Assembly (NCBI GenBank): GCA_964520785.1
Contig: CAZFQG010000005.1
Coordinates: forward strand, 1 to 64,000
DNA from: CAZFQG01 sp964520785
GTDB lineage: Bacteria; Planctomycetota; Planctomycetia; Pirellulales; Thermoguttaceae
Length of the DNA: 64,000 bases
Reading direction: 5' to 3'
The notes beneath the pieces were generated by a model. The model saw only the letters and a program-made list of their open reading frames with translations, was not told the origin of the DNA and made no database searches. A program made the translations under genes and the position numbers. Of this stretch, positions 35,562 through 44,447 are shown piece after piece (the stretch's first letter is position 1; each line of letters starts with the position of its first letter).

Positions 35562-36971
35562 TCACTGTGCGAGCATTTCACGCATCGCGTTCATCAGGAC
35601 CGTCTCGACGGCGGAGTCGACGCGGCATACCTTACTCGCTTCGTAGCCCCCTTGCGGGAACTGTTCCGCCAAAGGAATGTACCCGGGGCCCGTGTCACCG
35701 TAGGCGGCCACGCAAACGAAATCATCGGGAGCCATCTCGTAGGCGGCCAATTGATAACCGATGCACAACTCGCCCGGCACGTGGACGATCTTCGCGGGGC
35801 CGACGTGGAGGCAACCCAGCAAGAGGGGGGCGGCCCGCATTCGCCCCAGGAAAGCCAGATCGCGCGCGGCGAAGACGCGGTCGGTCCGTTTGTTTTCCGC
35901 ATTGGCTAGGACCTTGTTTTTGGCGTCCTCTTGAATCGTATCGCGAACCGGCAGCGGCGCCTCCACCGTCTTCCATGCCACGGAAGCCGCGTCGATCGGA
36001 ATCCTCTTCATGTCCTTCCACGCCAGACGCATCCCTTCGGCGAGCCGTTTGCCCAAAATCTCGCGATTCTCCGGTGAACCGTCATTGTATTTACCCGCCG
36101 CGATATCGCCGCCGGCGCCGTCGAAATGCAGGATAGCCGCCCCTGGAAGAGCCGCCTCGCGGATCGCTCTGGCGACGCCGACCGTATCGTGACTGACGAC
36201 GCCGTCGCCGTAGTAACTTTGTGGATGGGTGGCATAGTAGCTGAGGATCGCCAGCGGCCGGTCGCCGCTGAAAAACGCCACCGCGCGGACGAATGGATCG
36301 ATAATCCCCTCCGGGAGGGCGCGGACATCGGCATCGCGGCAACTGCTCATCCGCGTGACCCGCACCTTGCCGTCCGGCCCCAGAATGCGGCGGTTGGAGG
36401 CGAACCTCTCGACGCGGCCCTTTCCAACGCCTACGTGGGTGACCGTTTCCAGGCCTTTCTCCATCACTTCCGCCGCGGCCTTGGCGGTCGCTTCGCGCGC
36501 GTCCTTTTCCCACTGGACGTCGAAGAGGGCACCGCTTAAGCCATGCTCGGCGAGAATCGCCTCGGTGGACGCGTCGACGCCGGGCGCCGTGTGCAGATGC
36601 ACGGTGTGAACGCTAACCCGATCCTCGGTCGTGCCGACCGCCGCGGCCAGTGCCTGCCGCCACTGGTCGTTGGAGGCGTTGCCGATGTTGACGAAATCGA
36701 CGATGCACAGGATGATCGGCTTCGACTCTCCGGGGGACAGGATGACGCCCCGCGCGGAGAGCGGCTCGGCCACCTTGACCGCCGCCTTGACATTGCCATG
36801 GCATAGCGGCGCGCCGATCGGGGGGGTGACGTCGGCCTGAAAGGCGGCCAGTCTCAGTTCACCCGCCGCGTCGTTTCCCGGAGCCGACGCGACAAGCGGC
36901 CCGGAAAACGCCAAACCCGCCGCGGCCGATTGCAGGAAGGAACGTCGTGAAGGAAGGTGGGGGTGGGTCAT
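35562..36971 (-). CDS. neutral/alkaline ceramidase-like hydrolase (Tat-exported)
   Basis: 469 residues. HPHLPSRRSFLQSAAAGLAFSG is a twin-arginine signal. The body begins LAAFQADVTPPIGAPLCHGN, then HTVHLHTAPGVDAS with probable zinc-binding histidines, and YYATHPQSYYGDG and HFDGAGGDIAAGKYNDGS downstream, matching the non-lysosomal ceramidase N-terminal family. Relatives cleave the amide of ceramide, but in planctomycetes such proteins occur without evident sphingolipid genes, so the substrate is open. A strong GGAGG precedes the start. It precedes the HzsA-like cytochrome gene. Confidence 0.75.
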   Translation of the reverse strand: MTHPHLPSRRSFLQSAAAGLAFSGPLVASAPGNDAAGELRLAAFQADVTPPIGAPLCHGNVKAAVKVAEPLSARGVILSPGESKPIILCIVDFVNIGNASNDQWRQALAAAVGTTEDRVSVHTVHLHTAPGVDASTEAILAEHGLSGALFDVQWEKDAREATAKAAAEVMEKGLETVTHVGVGKGRVERFASNRRILGPDGKVRVTRMSSCRDADVRALPEGIIDPFVRAVAFFSGDRPLAILSYYATHPQSYYGDGVVSHDTVGVARAIREAALPGAAILHFDGAGGDIAAGKYNDGSPENREILGKRLAEGMRLAWKDMKRIPIDAASVAWKTVEAPLPVRDTIQEDAKNKVLANAENKRTDRVFAARDLAFLGRMRAAPLLLGCLHVGPAKIVHVPGELCIGYQLAAYEMAPDDFVCVAAYGDTGPGYIPLAEQFPQGGYEASKVCRVDSAVETVLMNAMREMLAQ

Positions 36972-37181
36972 GGGAGGTTCCTCCGAAAATCAAAGGGTGG
37001 GACTACGCTGACGGATAATCCACGGTGCTTCCACTCTCGGTGCGCCTTTGGCGATCCGTCATTGCGCAAACATCGGGAAGGCCGGATATCCCCGCTCTTG
37101 TCGATTCATTCTACCCGATTGCCGCCTGGTTCGCAATCGTCGGCGGCGGGCCTCGCGTCGGACCGGGCGATTTCGGGCCTT

Positions 37182-38276
37182 CTATCGCGTTCTGGGACGA
37201 CCGGCCTCCTCGTGGTACTTGCGGAGCTGTTCTTTGGGAAACGTGGCGTCTCCCTTGTCGCGCAGTAATGCGCCAAGCGCCGTAATGTGTCTGCCGAAAT
37301 CGGTCAGTGATTCCCCCCGCACCTTTCTTGGCCTCCCAAAAATGGGCCAGCGGCAAAAACAGAAGACGATGCCCAGCGCGGTAAACTGCGCCAACATCCA
37401 ATTGAAAGGAAAACGCGTGACGATGTCCCAATGGGATCGTGATGGGTGGTCTTCATCGGCAATCGAAAGGCCAAACGGACCACTTTCGACGAACACGACG
37501 CGTTCACCGGGCCCGGCGGTTTCTATTAGCCTCGCCGCAAGCTTGCGGTGTTCGTGGTTCGCCAGCGGATAGTTCAAGAGAAACGATCCGTTCGCGACGA
37601 CGACGAGCTGACTTGCCCCTCCGTACCGGGGCGAGCGGGCTACGAAGGGTCCCTTTTCGGTTTCCAGAAGAGGTTCGAAATCATCGTCGAAAACCGGCGA
37701 ATTGCCGAGACGAAGTGCCGTCCTATCGACGTCCAGATTCTCGACCCATCCGGCCTTGCCGCTGAGTTCTCTCGGTTCGTAGACATCGCCACGCGCAATG
37801 GAATACCAGTCGGAATCCAAGGTATCCAACTCCCACCGCCGCCGGAGATCGTGGGCGATCCGCGAAGCCGCCAGCCGGTTCGACGCCTCCGTTCTCGTCT
37901 CTCTTGTATCGTAATCGTTCAGGACCTGCTCCCAGTATTGCACCGCCGCGTCGAAATCTCGGCCTACATAGATGAGCGTTCTACCCGGTTCATTCTCCAA
38001 CCACTCTTCGAACCAGTCGACCACCTCGACGTCCGGCACTTCGAAGTCATCGGGAATCCAGACGATGCAATCGGCCCGTTCCAAGGCCGGGTTGAGCCGT
38101 CGCGCGGACGTCACTCGGGCGCCATAATGCTCGAACATCCGCGAGAAGACCGTTGCTCCGTTGACGCTCTCTGCGCTGGACGACGTGCTGATCTTCCCGT
38201 ACTCCGTTTCAACCTCTTCAGAGGTGCATCCGGATAGGAAAACTAGGAGAGACACGTAAAAAACGGTGGAACGCAT
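37182..38276 (-). CDS. DUF4350-type membrane lipoprotein
   Basis: 364 residues from ATG 38276, giving MRSTVFYVSLLVFLSGC with lipobox LSGC; ATG 38312 is an alternative that adds 12 residues. The soluble domain has TVFSRMFEHYGARV and ADCIVWIPDDFEVPD, a glutamine-amidotransferase-like alpha/beta start. A membrane segment (MLAQFTALGIVFCFCRWPIF) lies near residue 315, followed by a basic tail. This fits DUF4350. Such genes often accompany MoxR/DUF58 sets, but none is seen here. The role is unknown. Confidence 0.7.
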   Translation of the reverse strand: MRSTVFYVSLLVFLSGCTSEEVETEYGKISTSSSAESVNGATVFSRMFEHYGARVTSARRLNPALERADCIVWIPDDFEVPDVEVVDWFEEWLENEPGRTLIYVGRDFDAAVQYWEQVLNDYDTRETRTEASNRLAASRIAHDLRRRWELDTLDSDWYSIARGDVYEPRELSGKAGWVENLDVDRTALRLGNSPVFDDDFEPLLETEKGPFVARSPRYGGASQLVVVANGSFLLNYPLANHEHRKLAARLIETAGPGERVVFVESGPFGLSIADEDHPSRSHWDIVTRFPFNWMLAQFTALGIVFCFCRWPIFGRPRKVRGESLTDFGRHITALGALLRDKGDATFPKEQLRKYHEEAGRPRTR

Positions 38277-38679
38277 CTTGTTGGCGACAAGGGGTGAACG
38301 AACTTCCTCCATCGCTTCCAGGGTACATCCCTTTCCCGGTAGCGTCAACACGATACGCCGCGAGAGGGGTGCCGAATGCCGCGTGAATAGACGTGGACCT
38401 TGCCGAAAGGACGATCCCGACTAAAGACCAGTGATCGATACGCCGGTCCCGCGGTCAATTGTCTTCTGGGAAACGCCGGTCCCAAATCGCCTTCTACTTC
38501 CCGGTCGTCCGGTGGAGAACCGGCGAGAACGTCGCGTTGGATGACGTCAACGGTAGTATGGAACCCGAAGTGCCTTCACGGTGTGATGGGACGCCGCGGC
38601 GAGTCCTCGTCCACGACCGGGCGATTCGTTCCTTGGAAGCGGGGGATTACCGTTTCACCCACGACCGCGAACATCGGAA
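38277..38679. other. intergenic stretch without a recognised gene
   Basis: About 400 bases between the DUF4350 gene and the end of the PEP-CTERM gene. Open frames on both strands have no protein-like composition, and I see no repeat or terminator. It could be decayed sequence. Confidence 0.35.
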
Positions 38680-40650
38680 TCATGTCGAGGCACCCCTCGG
38701 CGAGCGTAAGCCGACCACCAGTAGCAAAACGGCCAAACCGTAGACCGCGCCGCTTGGTTCCGGTACCGCCGCCGTTGCCACGGCCCCCCAATTCGCCCGG
38801 ATGACGTCCAGATCGTTGCTGTCCACCAGTCCGTCGCCGGTAGCATCGCCTTCGGACGCATCCCCCGGCGTCACGGTCCGTCCCCAATTCGCGCGGATGA
38901 TGTCCAGGTCCCCGCTGTCAACCGATCCATCCGCGTTGAGGTCGCCGTCGAGGAGGACCGGCTTGCACTTTGCGGTGATTGCGTAGACTCCCGGGGTATA
39001 ATAATCGACGAAATAGGCCGTTCCTTCGGCCGTGATATCGCCGGACACCGCCAGGATCGACAGCCAGATATCTCCGGTCATGGAGACGATCTCGCTCGGC
39101 GCTTCACCCGGCGCGTTCGTTTTGGGCCAGACGAAAAGCCGGCCCTCGCCCGACGTGTTGGAGGAGAAGACGATGTTTCCCTCCGCGTCGACCTCCGTAT
39201 CATATCCTCCGCCGGAGAGTTCGCACAGGAGCGTGCCTTCCGTCTTGGTCAGCCGGCCTTCGCCGAGCGCCGCTTCAACCGCGGCGGCATCCCACCGCCA
39301 CAGCGCGGCCTCCCCGGAGGTGGTCGCGTAATTCACGTAGAAAAAGCCTTCCGATTCCGAAACGGCGAATCCGGCGGAATTCCCTCCGATCTCGATGACC
39401 CGGTCGTGTTCGTCGGCACCGGAAACGTCCAGTTTCCAGATGGAATTCGGCGCCGTCCACCCCGGCTCGTTTAGACCGGAGACATAGGGCACACCGCCAT
39501 AGAACTCCAGATCGAAATTCCCGGCCATCGTCGCCTTGTGCGTCCAGGTTTCTTCGGATAGATCGAAGCGGTAGATGCGGTCGTCGGTGTTGCCCATGGT
39601 CGTGAACCCGACCCAGATCGCCTCCTCGCCGGGTTCCACCTCCACGAAACTCACCCAGGGAACGAATCCGTCGCCATCGGGAGCCAGATAGCCGTCGGTC
39701 GGCTTTCCATAGGAGGCGACGATCGTTTCACTCACCGGATCGACGATTTCCAGCCCGTGGAATCCTTCAAAGAAGACCAGTTGATTTCCCATCAGGTCGA
39801 TGACCTCGGGGCCGCGAAGATCGTCTCCGGAACCGAAGAGCCGCCCGGCCCGGTAACCGGCGGCACACGTTACCGGCAGGTTTCCCGGTTGAGATGGCGT
39901 ATTCAAGACACCGATCGCTTCGAGGTCGAAACCCCCGGAGCCCCAAGTGACCCACGCGTCGTAAATCGGATTTCCCAGGGAGTCCTTGAAGTCGCCGCTT
40001 CCCGGAATGTCAACGATTCGGACGTACCGGACGTCATTCAGGTCGAGATTCCCACTTATGACGGCCGCGTCCGTCGCCAGTTCGGCCAAATCGAACGGCG
40101 TCCCGAAGGAGATCCCTGCCGTGTTGGGGTGCTTTCCCGCCAGGTTATACACGCCGGTCGGATCGATCGTTCCGTAGCCGCCGACGGGACTTGGAGTGAG
40201 CGAGACGGAAGGAAATCGGGCGAAAGTGTTTCCATCGCTGGAAACCTCCACGTAAGCCAGCTCCGCGAACAACGCCGACCCGGTTAGCGCCGCGTTCTCG
40301 AAGACGGCGAAATCCGGCCCGGTTCCGTCGGCGATGGGAACGTCAAAGTGCAACGTGATTCTTCCAGGGGCCAATCCCTGCGCAATCTGATCCTGATCCA
40401 GATCGCCCAGGGATACCACGTCGGCGTTATTGCCGGTAACTGGGCCCAGCGCCTTGTGCGGACTTTGCCACGCGGCGGCCACCCCGGGAGCCGGGGCGTA
40501 ATCGAGATAGACCGAGGCCCAACCGACAAAGGCCGGGTTTAACTCGCCGCCGACGAACCCGGGAATGCCGGGTTCCGTGTATGGACCGGCGGAGGCAACG
40601 GCGACTACGCAGGCGCTCACGAGAAATCCAGAAAAGAGAGTGTGGTTCAT
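38680..40650 (-). CDS. B12-riboswitch-controlled surface protein: jelly roll, propeller, dockerin, PEP-CTERM
   Basis: 656 residues with signal peptide MNHTLFSGFLVSACVVAVASA. Residues ~22-225 form a beta-rich domain (RITLHFDVPIADGTGPDFAV, LFAELAYVEVSSDGNTF). Residues ~235-560 contain repeated strands like a beta-propeller (DLMGNQLVFFEGFHGLEIVD, ILAVSGDITAEGTAYFVDYY). Two dockerin-type calcium loops follow at ~565-622 (DLNADGSVDSGDLDIIRANW and DATGDGLVDSNDLDVIRANW). The C-terminus is PEP-CTERM (VPEPSG, a hydrophobic helix, then RSPRG). A complete cobalamin riboswitch and a strong promoter precede it, so synthesis should fall when B12 is plentiful. That predicts B12 capture outside the cell, as in Bacteroides BtuG, a propeller protein; sequence kinship to BtuG is not established. 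Confidence 0.85.
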   Translation of the reverse strand: MNHTLFSGFLVSACVVAVASAGPYTEPGIPGFVGGELNPAFVGWASVYLDYAPAPGVAAAWQSPHKALGPVTGNNADVVSLGDLDQDQIAQGLAPGRITLHFDVPIADGTGPDFAVFENAALTGSALFAELAYVEVSSDGNTFARFPSVSLTPSPVGGYGTIDPTGVYNLAGKHPNTAGISFGTPFDLAELATDAAVISGNLDLNDVRYVRIVDIPGSGDFKDSLGNPIYDAWVTWGSGGFDLEAIGVLNTPSQPGNLPVTCAAGYRAGRLFGSGDDLRGPEVIDLMGNQLVFFEGFHGLEIVDPVSETIVASYGKPTDGYLAPDGDGFVPWVSFVEVEPGEEAIWVGFTTMGNTDDRIYRFDLSEETWTHKATMAGNFDLEFYGGVPYVSGLNEPGWTAPNSIWKLDVSGADEHDRVIEIGGNSAGFAVSESEGFFYVNYATTSGEAALWRWDAAAVEAALGEGRLTKTEGTLLCELSGGGYDTEVDAEGNIVFSSNTSGEGRLFVWPKTNAPGEAPSEIVSMTGDIWLSILAVSGDITAEGTAYFVDYYTPGVYAITAKCKPVLLDGDLNADGSVDSGDLDIIRANWGRTVTPGDASEGDATGDGLVDSNDLDVIRANWGAVATAAVPEPSGAVYGLAVLLLVVGLRSPRGAST

Positions 40651-40679
40651 GATCGCGGTTCTCGACAAACGACCCCCTA

Positions 40680-40692
40680 TCCCTCGTAGGGA
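40680..40692 (-). promoter_or_regulatory. hairpin in the riboswitch expression platform
   Basis: TCCCT and AGGGA (40680-40684 and 40688-40692) pair around 3 bases between the aptamer and the start codon. There is no T run, which suggests control of translation rather than termination, though the ribosome-binding site is not clear. Confidence 0.4.
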
Positions 40693-40700
40693 GGATGTCC

Positions 40701-40914
40701 TCGCTTGGTAGGTCTTCTGACTCCCGAACCACCGGCGTCACCGCCTTCTCGTCACCCGATAATGTTCGGTTAATCTCAGTTTTTTGCTGAGCGCGACAAT
40801 GGCGAAAAAGAACGGACGCGGGGATTGTTCGGTTACAGCGGCGGGGCCGTCCCGGATTCGCACCGGAGTTCCCTGTTCGTCGGCCGTTCTACGAGAACGC
40901 CGACCACCAAGCGA
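40701..40914 (-). ncRNA. cobalamin (AdoCbl-type) riboswitch
   Basis: On the minus strand the closing stem is TCGCTTGGT (40914-40906) with ACCAAGCGA (40709-40701). The conserved core GGTGCGAATCCGGGACGG continuing through CCCCGCCGCTGTAAC spans 40865-40832, and the B12 box AGTCAGAAGACCTACC is at 40722-40707. This is the classic layout, 214 nt in all. It ends about 50 bases before the start codon of the surface protein. It should switch the gene off when cobalamin binds. Confidence 0.96.
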
Positions 40915-40929
40915 CGCTGATTTGGCCGG

Positions 40930-40958
40930 ATTTTAAGCTCTCAGCCGGTTGGCGTCAA
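40930..40958 (-). promoter_or_regulatory. sigma70-type promoter of the riboswitch unit
   Basis: Minus strand: TTGACG (40958-40953) and TAAAAT (40935-40930) with exactly 17 bases between. RNA would start about 10 bases before the first paired base of the riboswitch, which fits very well. Confidence 0.75.
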
Positions 40959-41175
40959 TGCATTTCCCCTGATGCGGCGATGTGGGTCCGGTCCAGTTCA
41001 TCCAAGCAGAACACTCGAACCGTCGGTCCCTCCGGCAAAACCGCGTGGCGGCGATTTACGATTGGAACGGCATCCCGTAAGATAGTATTGTTTTTTGCGA
41101 CTGCGTCTACTCCGCGACAAAAACCCCAATCGGTATAGCCAATTCTTTTTCCTCAGGAGCGAAAACAGTAATAGG

Positions 41176-42075
41176 ATGGAATCCGCATATTTTATCACGG
41201 CGATCGGCACCCCCCTCGATCAAGACGAAAACCTGCATGTTGAAGGGTTGGAAAAGCAATTCGAGGATCAGGCCTCGGCGGGAATTCCCGGTATACTCTC
41301 CGCCGGCAGCATGGGCTGCATGCAGTTGCTCCGCGATTCGACCTACCGAGCCCTTGCCGAGCATTCGGTTCGCTGTTGGAAGGGAAAGGGCGAACTCCTG
41401 TTCGGCGTGGGTGATACGTCGTTCGCGCGAACGAGGGACCGTATCGAATTCGCGAACCGTTTCGAATTCGACGGCGTCGTCGTGTTGACGCCGTGCCACT
41501 CGAAATTCTCGCAGGAGGACCTGGTCGACTATTACATGGGCCTTGCCGATATTTCGAAGACCCCGCTGTACCTCTACGACCTGCCGGCCGTGGCCGGGAT
41601 GGGGATCGACATGGAGACCTACTTCAGGGTCGCCGAGCATCCGAACATCCGCGGCGGAAAGATTTCCGGGCGCCGCGAGTTCTCGTGCGAGCTGATCCGC
41701 CGGATCGATCCGGAACAATTTCGCATCATCGTGGCGGAGCCGTACCATATCGTCCAACTGCTCAACGAGGGCGTCATGCAGCACCTGGAGGGGATGTTCG
41801 CCATCGCGCCGGCGTGGACGGTCGAACTCGGCAAGGCGGTTGCCGAAGGACGTCGGGAAGAAGCCGCTTTGTACCAGAAGGGCATTTATGAACTCCGCGA
41901 GCTACTTATATCGAATCAGCGGCCCATGGGAGTCTTTACCGCGCTGATGAACGCCCGCGGACTACCCGGGAAATACCATCCGGCCCCCTGGAAGGCGTTG
42001 GACGAAGCGGACGAGAAATCGCTACTTTCGGAGAAGATCGTCCGGCAGCTCTTGGGGGAGATTCCGCTGGAATGA
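41176..42075 (+). CDS. dihydrodipicolinate synthase/N-acetylneuraminate lyase-family aldolase
   Basis: 299 residues from ATG 41176. A (beta/alpha)8 Schiff-base aldolase: AIGTPLDQDENLHVEGLEKQ at the start, VVVLTPCHSKFSQEDLVDYY, YLYDLPAVAG with the proton-relay Tyr, and IRGGKISGRREF with the probable Schiff-base Lys. The usual GTTGE motif is replaced by AGSMGCMQLL, so it is unlikely to be the housekeeping DapA; a sugar-acid or sialic-acid-type aldolase is more likely. It is divergent from the B12 riboswitch unit and 74 bases before the NfeD-type gene. Confidence 0.8.
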   Translation: MESAYFITAIGTPLDQDENLHVEGLEKQFEDQASAGIPGILSAGSMGCMQLLRDSTYRALAEHSVRCWKGKGELLFGVGDTSFARTRDRIEFANRFEFDGVVVLTPCHSKFSQEDLVDYYMGLADISKTPLYLYDLPAVAGMGIDMETYFRVAEHPNIRGGKISGRREFSCELIRRIDPEQFRIIVAEPYHIVQLLNEGVMQHLEGMFAIAPAWTVELGKAVAEGRREEAALYQKGIYELRELLISNQRPMGVFTALMNARGLPGKYHPAPWKALDEADEKSLLSEKIVRQLLGEIPLE

Positions 42076-42149
42076 CCCGACGATCGGGTTTCCGGCCCCG
42101 GAGACTCTCTCAAGCGGCTGTCGGAACTCACGGCAAAAGGGATCACACC

Positions 42150-44363
42150 ATGAACCAGTTCAAGACGACCACCGCGTTGGCGGCTTTGTTGGGTCTGGTG
42201 GGAGTATTCACTTCCGCCGCGGCCCAGGATCCCGAAGTGGATGGTACCGCAAAACCCGGTGCTGCCGAAGCGCAGGCGCCCGACCGCCTGGGACGGCTCA
42301 TTCGCGTGCGAATGCCGATCGACGGGCGAGAGTTCGACCGGACGCAGCGATACGTCTCGCGACTGCTGGAGATGGCGAGCCGGGAGAAGAAGCGGCCGGT
42401 CCTCGTATTCGAATTCACCTCGCCGCCTGAAGAAGAGGAGACGGTCACCGCGGCGAGCCAGTTCGGCTCGGCATACCAAATGGCCGATTTCCTCTCCGGG
42501 ACCGAGTTGAGCGCGGCCAATACGGTCGCCTACATTCCGGGAAAAGTCCGAGGCCACGCCGTACTCGCGGCTCTGGCCTGCAACGAGATCATCATGGCGC
42601 CGGATGCCGAACTCGGACCCGCCGCCGTGCCCCACGGATCGCCGATCAACGCTCCCATTCGAAGCGCCTATCAGGAGATCGCGGCACGGCGCAAGACGAT
42701 TCCGGTCGCCGTCGCGATTGGGTTGCTCGATCCGGCACAAGAGGTCTTGGTCGCGGAAACCGAAGTCTCCCGCGACTTCATCACCGCCGCGGAATTGCCC
42801 GATCTGGAAAAAAAAGTCACCGTCAAGAAGACGGAAGTCCTGTTTCCCGCCGGGCAACCAGGCATATTGCAGGGAAAGGCGGCGAGGAGACTGGGTCTGG
42901 TTGGTTACTTGGCCGAGTCGCCGCGCGACGTGGCGAAGGCTCTTGATCTGGACGAAAAAGCCCTGGTTCCGGACCCCTCGCTTGGAGGGAAATGGCGAAC
43001 CGCGCAGATCCGGCTCGACGGTCCCATCACGGCGACCTCCATCGATCGTGCCCGGCACATGATCGAGGAGGCGATCAACACCAACGACGCGAACTTCCTG
43101 TGCTTCTGGATCAATAGCCCCGGGGGTTCACCGGTTGACAGTATGAGGTTGGCCTCCGCGATCGCGGAATTGCCGGCCGAGGCGATTCGGACCACGGCAT
43201 ATATCCCGCAAGAGGCGCGGGGTGACGCCGCGCTGGTGGCAATGGCGTGCGATCAGGTATTCATGACGCCGGATGCGATTCTCGGTGGCAGCGGCGCCTA
43301 CCAGGCGGACCGCCGCGAAATCGACACGATCGTAGAAGCGATCCGCGGCTCGCTCGCACCGGCGAAATCGCGGGACTGGTCGCTCCCGGCGGCGATGATC
43401 GATCCCAATCTCGAAGTCTACGAATGCTCGCGGCTGGATGAAAGGCGCTATTGGGCCGACGCGGAACTCGCCGAAGCCGCGGACCCGGAGTCCTGGAAGA
43501 AGGGCAAGCCGGTTACCGCGCCGGGTCAGCCGTTTCAGGCTCGGGGCGCGCGGGCGGTCGAGGTCGAACTGGCGGACCGCACCGTGGAGAGTTTCCGGGA
43601 ATACAAGGCGTTTTTCGGCCTCGAAGACGATCCCCAACTGCTGGAGCCGTCGTGGGCCCATATTCTCATCGAGGCGCTCGCCTCACCGGGTATGGCGATG
43701 CTCTTGTTCATCATCGGTGGCGTCGGCCTCTACGCCGAATTGCAGTCCCCCGGAATTGGCGTCGGCGGGTTCGTGTTTCTCGTCTGTTTTCTGCTCTTCT
43801 TCTGGAGCCGATACTTGGGCGCAACCGCCGGATGGCTCGAGGTCCTGCTCTTTCTGGGCGGGCTGGCTTGCGTCTTACTGGAGATATTCGTCCTCCCCGG
43901 TTTCGGGATATTCGGGCTCGGGGGCGGGGCCCTCATCCTGGCCTCCTTGATCCTTGCCAGCCACACGTTCATCGTCCCCAGAAACCCATACCAATATGCT
44001 CAGTTCGAACGCTCACTCATGATGCTCGGCGGATCGACGGCCGGAGTTCTTCTCGGAATCTACCTGGTCAACCGTTATCTTCCCCACACCCCGTTTCTCA
44101 ACAAGATGATTCTCGCCCCTCCAGAGGGGGACGAAGCGGTAATTCTCCAGAAACGCGAGTCACTCGTGGATCACAGTGATCTCCTGGGAAGGCAGGGAAT
44201 CACGACAACGAAACTCGTTCCCAGTGGGAAGGCGCGATTCGGGGACCGGTACGTTGACGTAATCGCCTCCGAAAGCGAAATCATCGATGTCGGCGTCCCC
44301 GTCGTGGTCACCGACGTGCACGGCGCCCGGGTCTTGGTGCAACCGATTCAACGGTACGCATGA
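42150..44363 (+). CDS. NfeD-type membrane protein with two degenerate ClpP-like repeats
   Basis: 737 residues. Signal-like N-terminus MNQFKTTTALAALLGLVGVF. Two ClpP/crotonase-fold repeats lie at ~45-240 and ~310-480 (ANTVAYIPGKVRGHAVLAAL and TTAYIPQEARGDAALVAMAC). In active NfeD proteases the matching place has Ser-Ala-Gly; here it reads RGHA and RGDA, so both nucleophiles seem lost, although SPGG is kept in the second repeat. Three to five membrane helices (~505-640) and a C-terminal NfeD OB-fold follow. Working NfeD proteases act on stomatin-like membrane proteins. This one may be a scaffold or pseudoenzyme. No stomatin gene is nearby. Confidence 0.8.
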   Translation: MNQFKTTTALAALLGLVGVFTSAAAQDPEVDGTAKPGAAEAQAPDRLGRLIRVRMPIDGREFDRTQRYVSRLLEMASREKKRPVLVFEFTSPPEEEETVTAASQFGSAYQMADFLSGTELSAANTVAYIPGKVRGHAVLAALACNEIIMAPDAELGPAAVPHGSPINAPIRSAYQEIAARRKTIPVAVAIGLLDPAQEVLVAETEVSRDFITAAELPDLEKKVTVKKTEVLFPAGQPGILQGKAARRLGLVGYLAESPRDVAKALDLDEKALVPDPSLGGKWRTAQIRLDGPITATSIDRARHMIEEAINTNDANFLCFWINSPGGSPVDSMRLASAIAELPAEAIRTTAYIPQEARGDAALVAMACDQVFMTPDAILGGSGAYQADRREIDTIVEAIRGSLAPAKSRDWSLPAAMIDPNLEVYECSRLDERRYWADAELAEAADPESWKKGKPVTAPGQPFQARGARAVEVELADRTVESFREYKAFFGLEDDPQLLEPSWAHILIEALASPGMAMLLFIIGGVGLYAELQSPGIGVGGFVFLVCFLLFFWSRYLGATAGWLEVLLFLGGLACVLLEIFVLPGFGIFGLGGGALILASLILASHTFIVPRNPYQYAQFERSLMMLGGSTAGVLLGIYLVNRYLPHTPFLNKMILAPPEGDEAVILQKRESLVDHSDLLGRQGITTTKLVPSGKARFGDRYVDVIASESEIIDVGVPVVVTDVHGARVLVQPIQRYA

Positions 44364-44447
44364 TCTTGACGCTTCGAGGGGGTAATCGCCTTGCTTTCCA
44401 TCGGCGGCGGCCGCGGCGGTGGCGCGCTTCGGTCGCATTATGAACTC

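Noticed and set aside
38400..38804. Short plus-strand gene between the DUF4350 and PEP-CTERM genes
   Set aside because: Composition is basic and disordered and it overlaps the 3' end of the PEP-CTERM gene.
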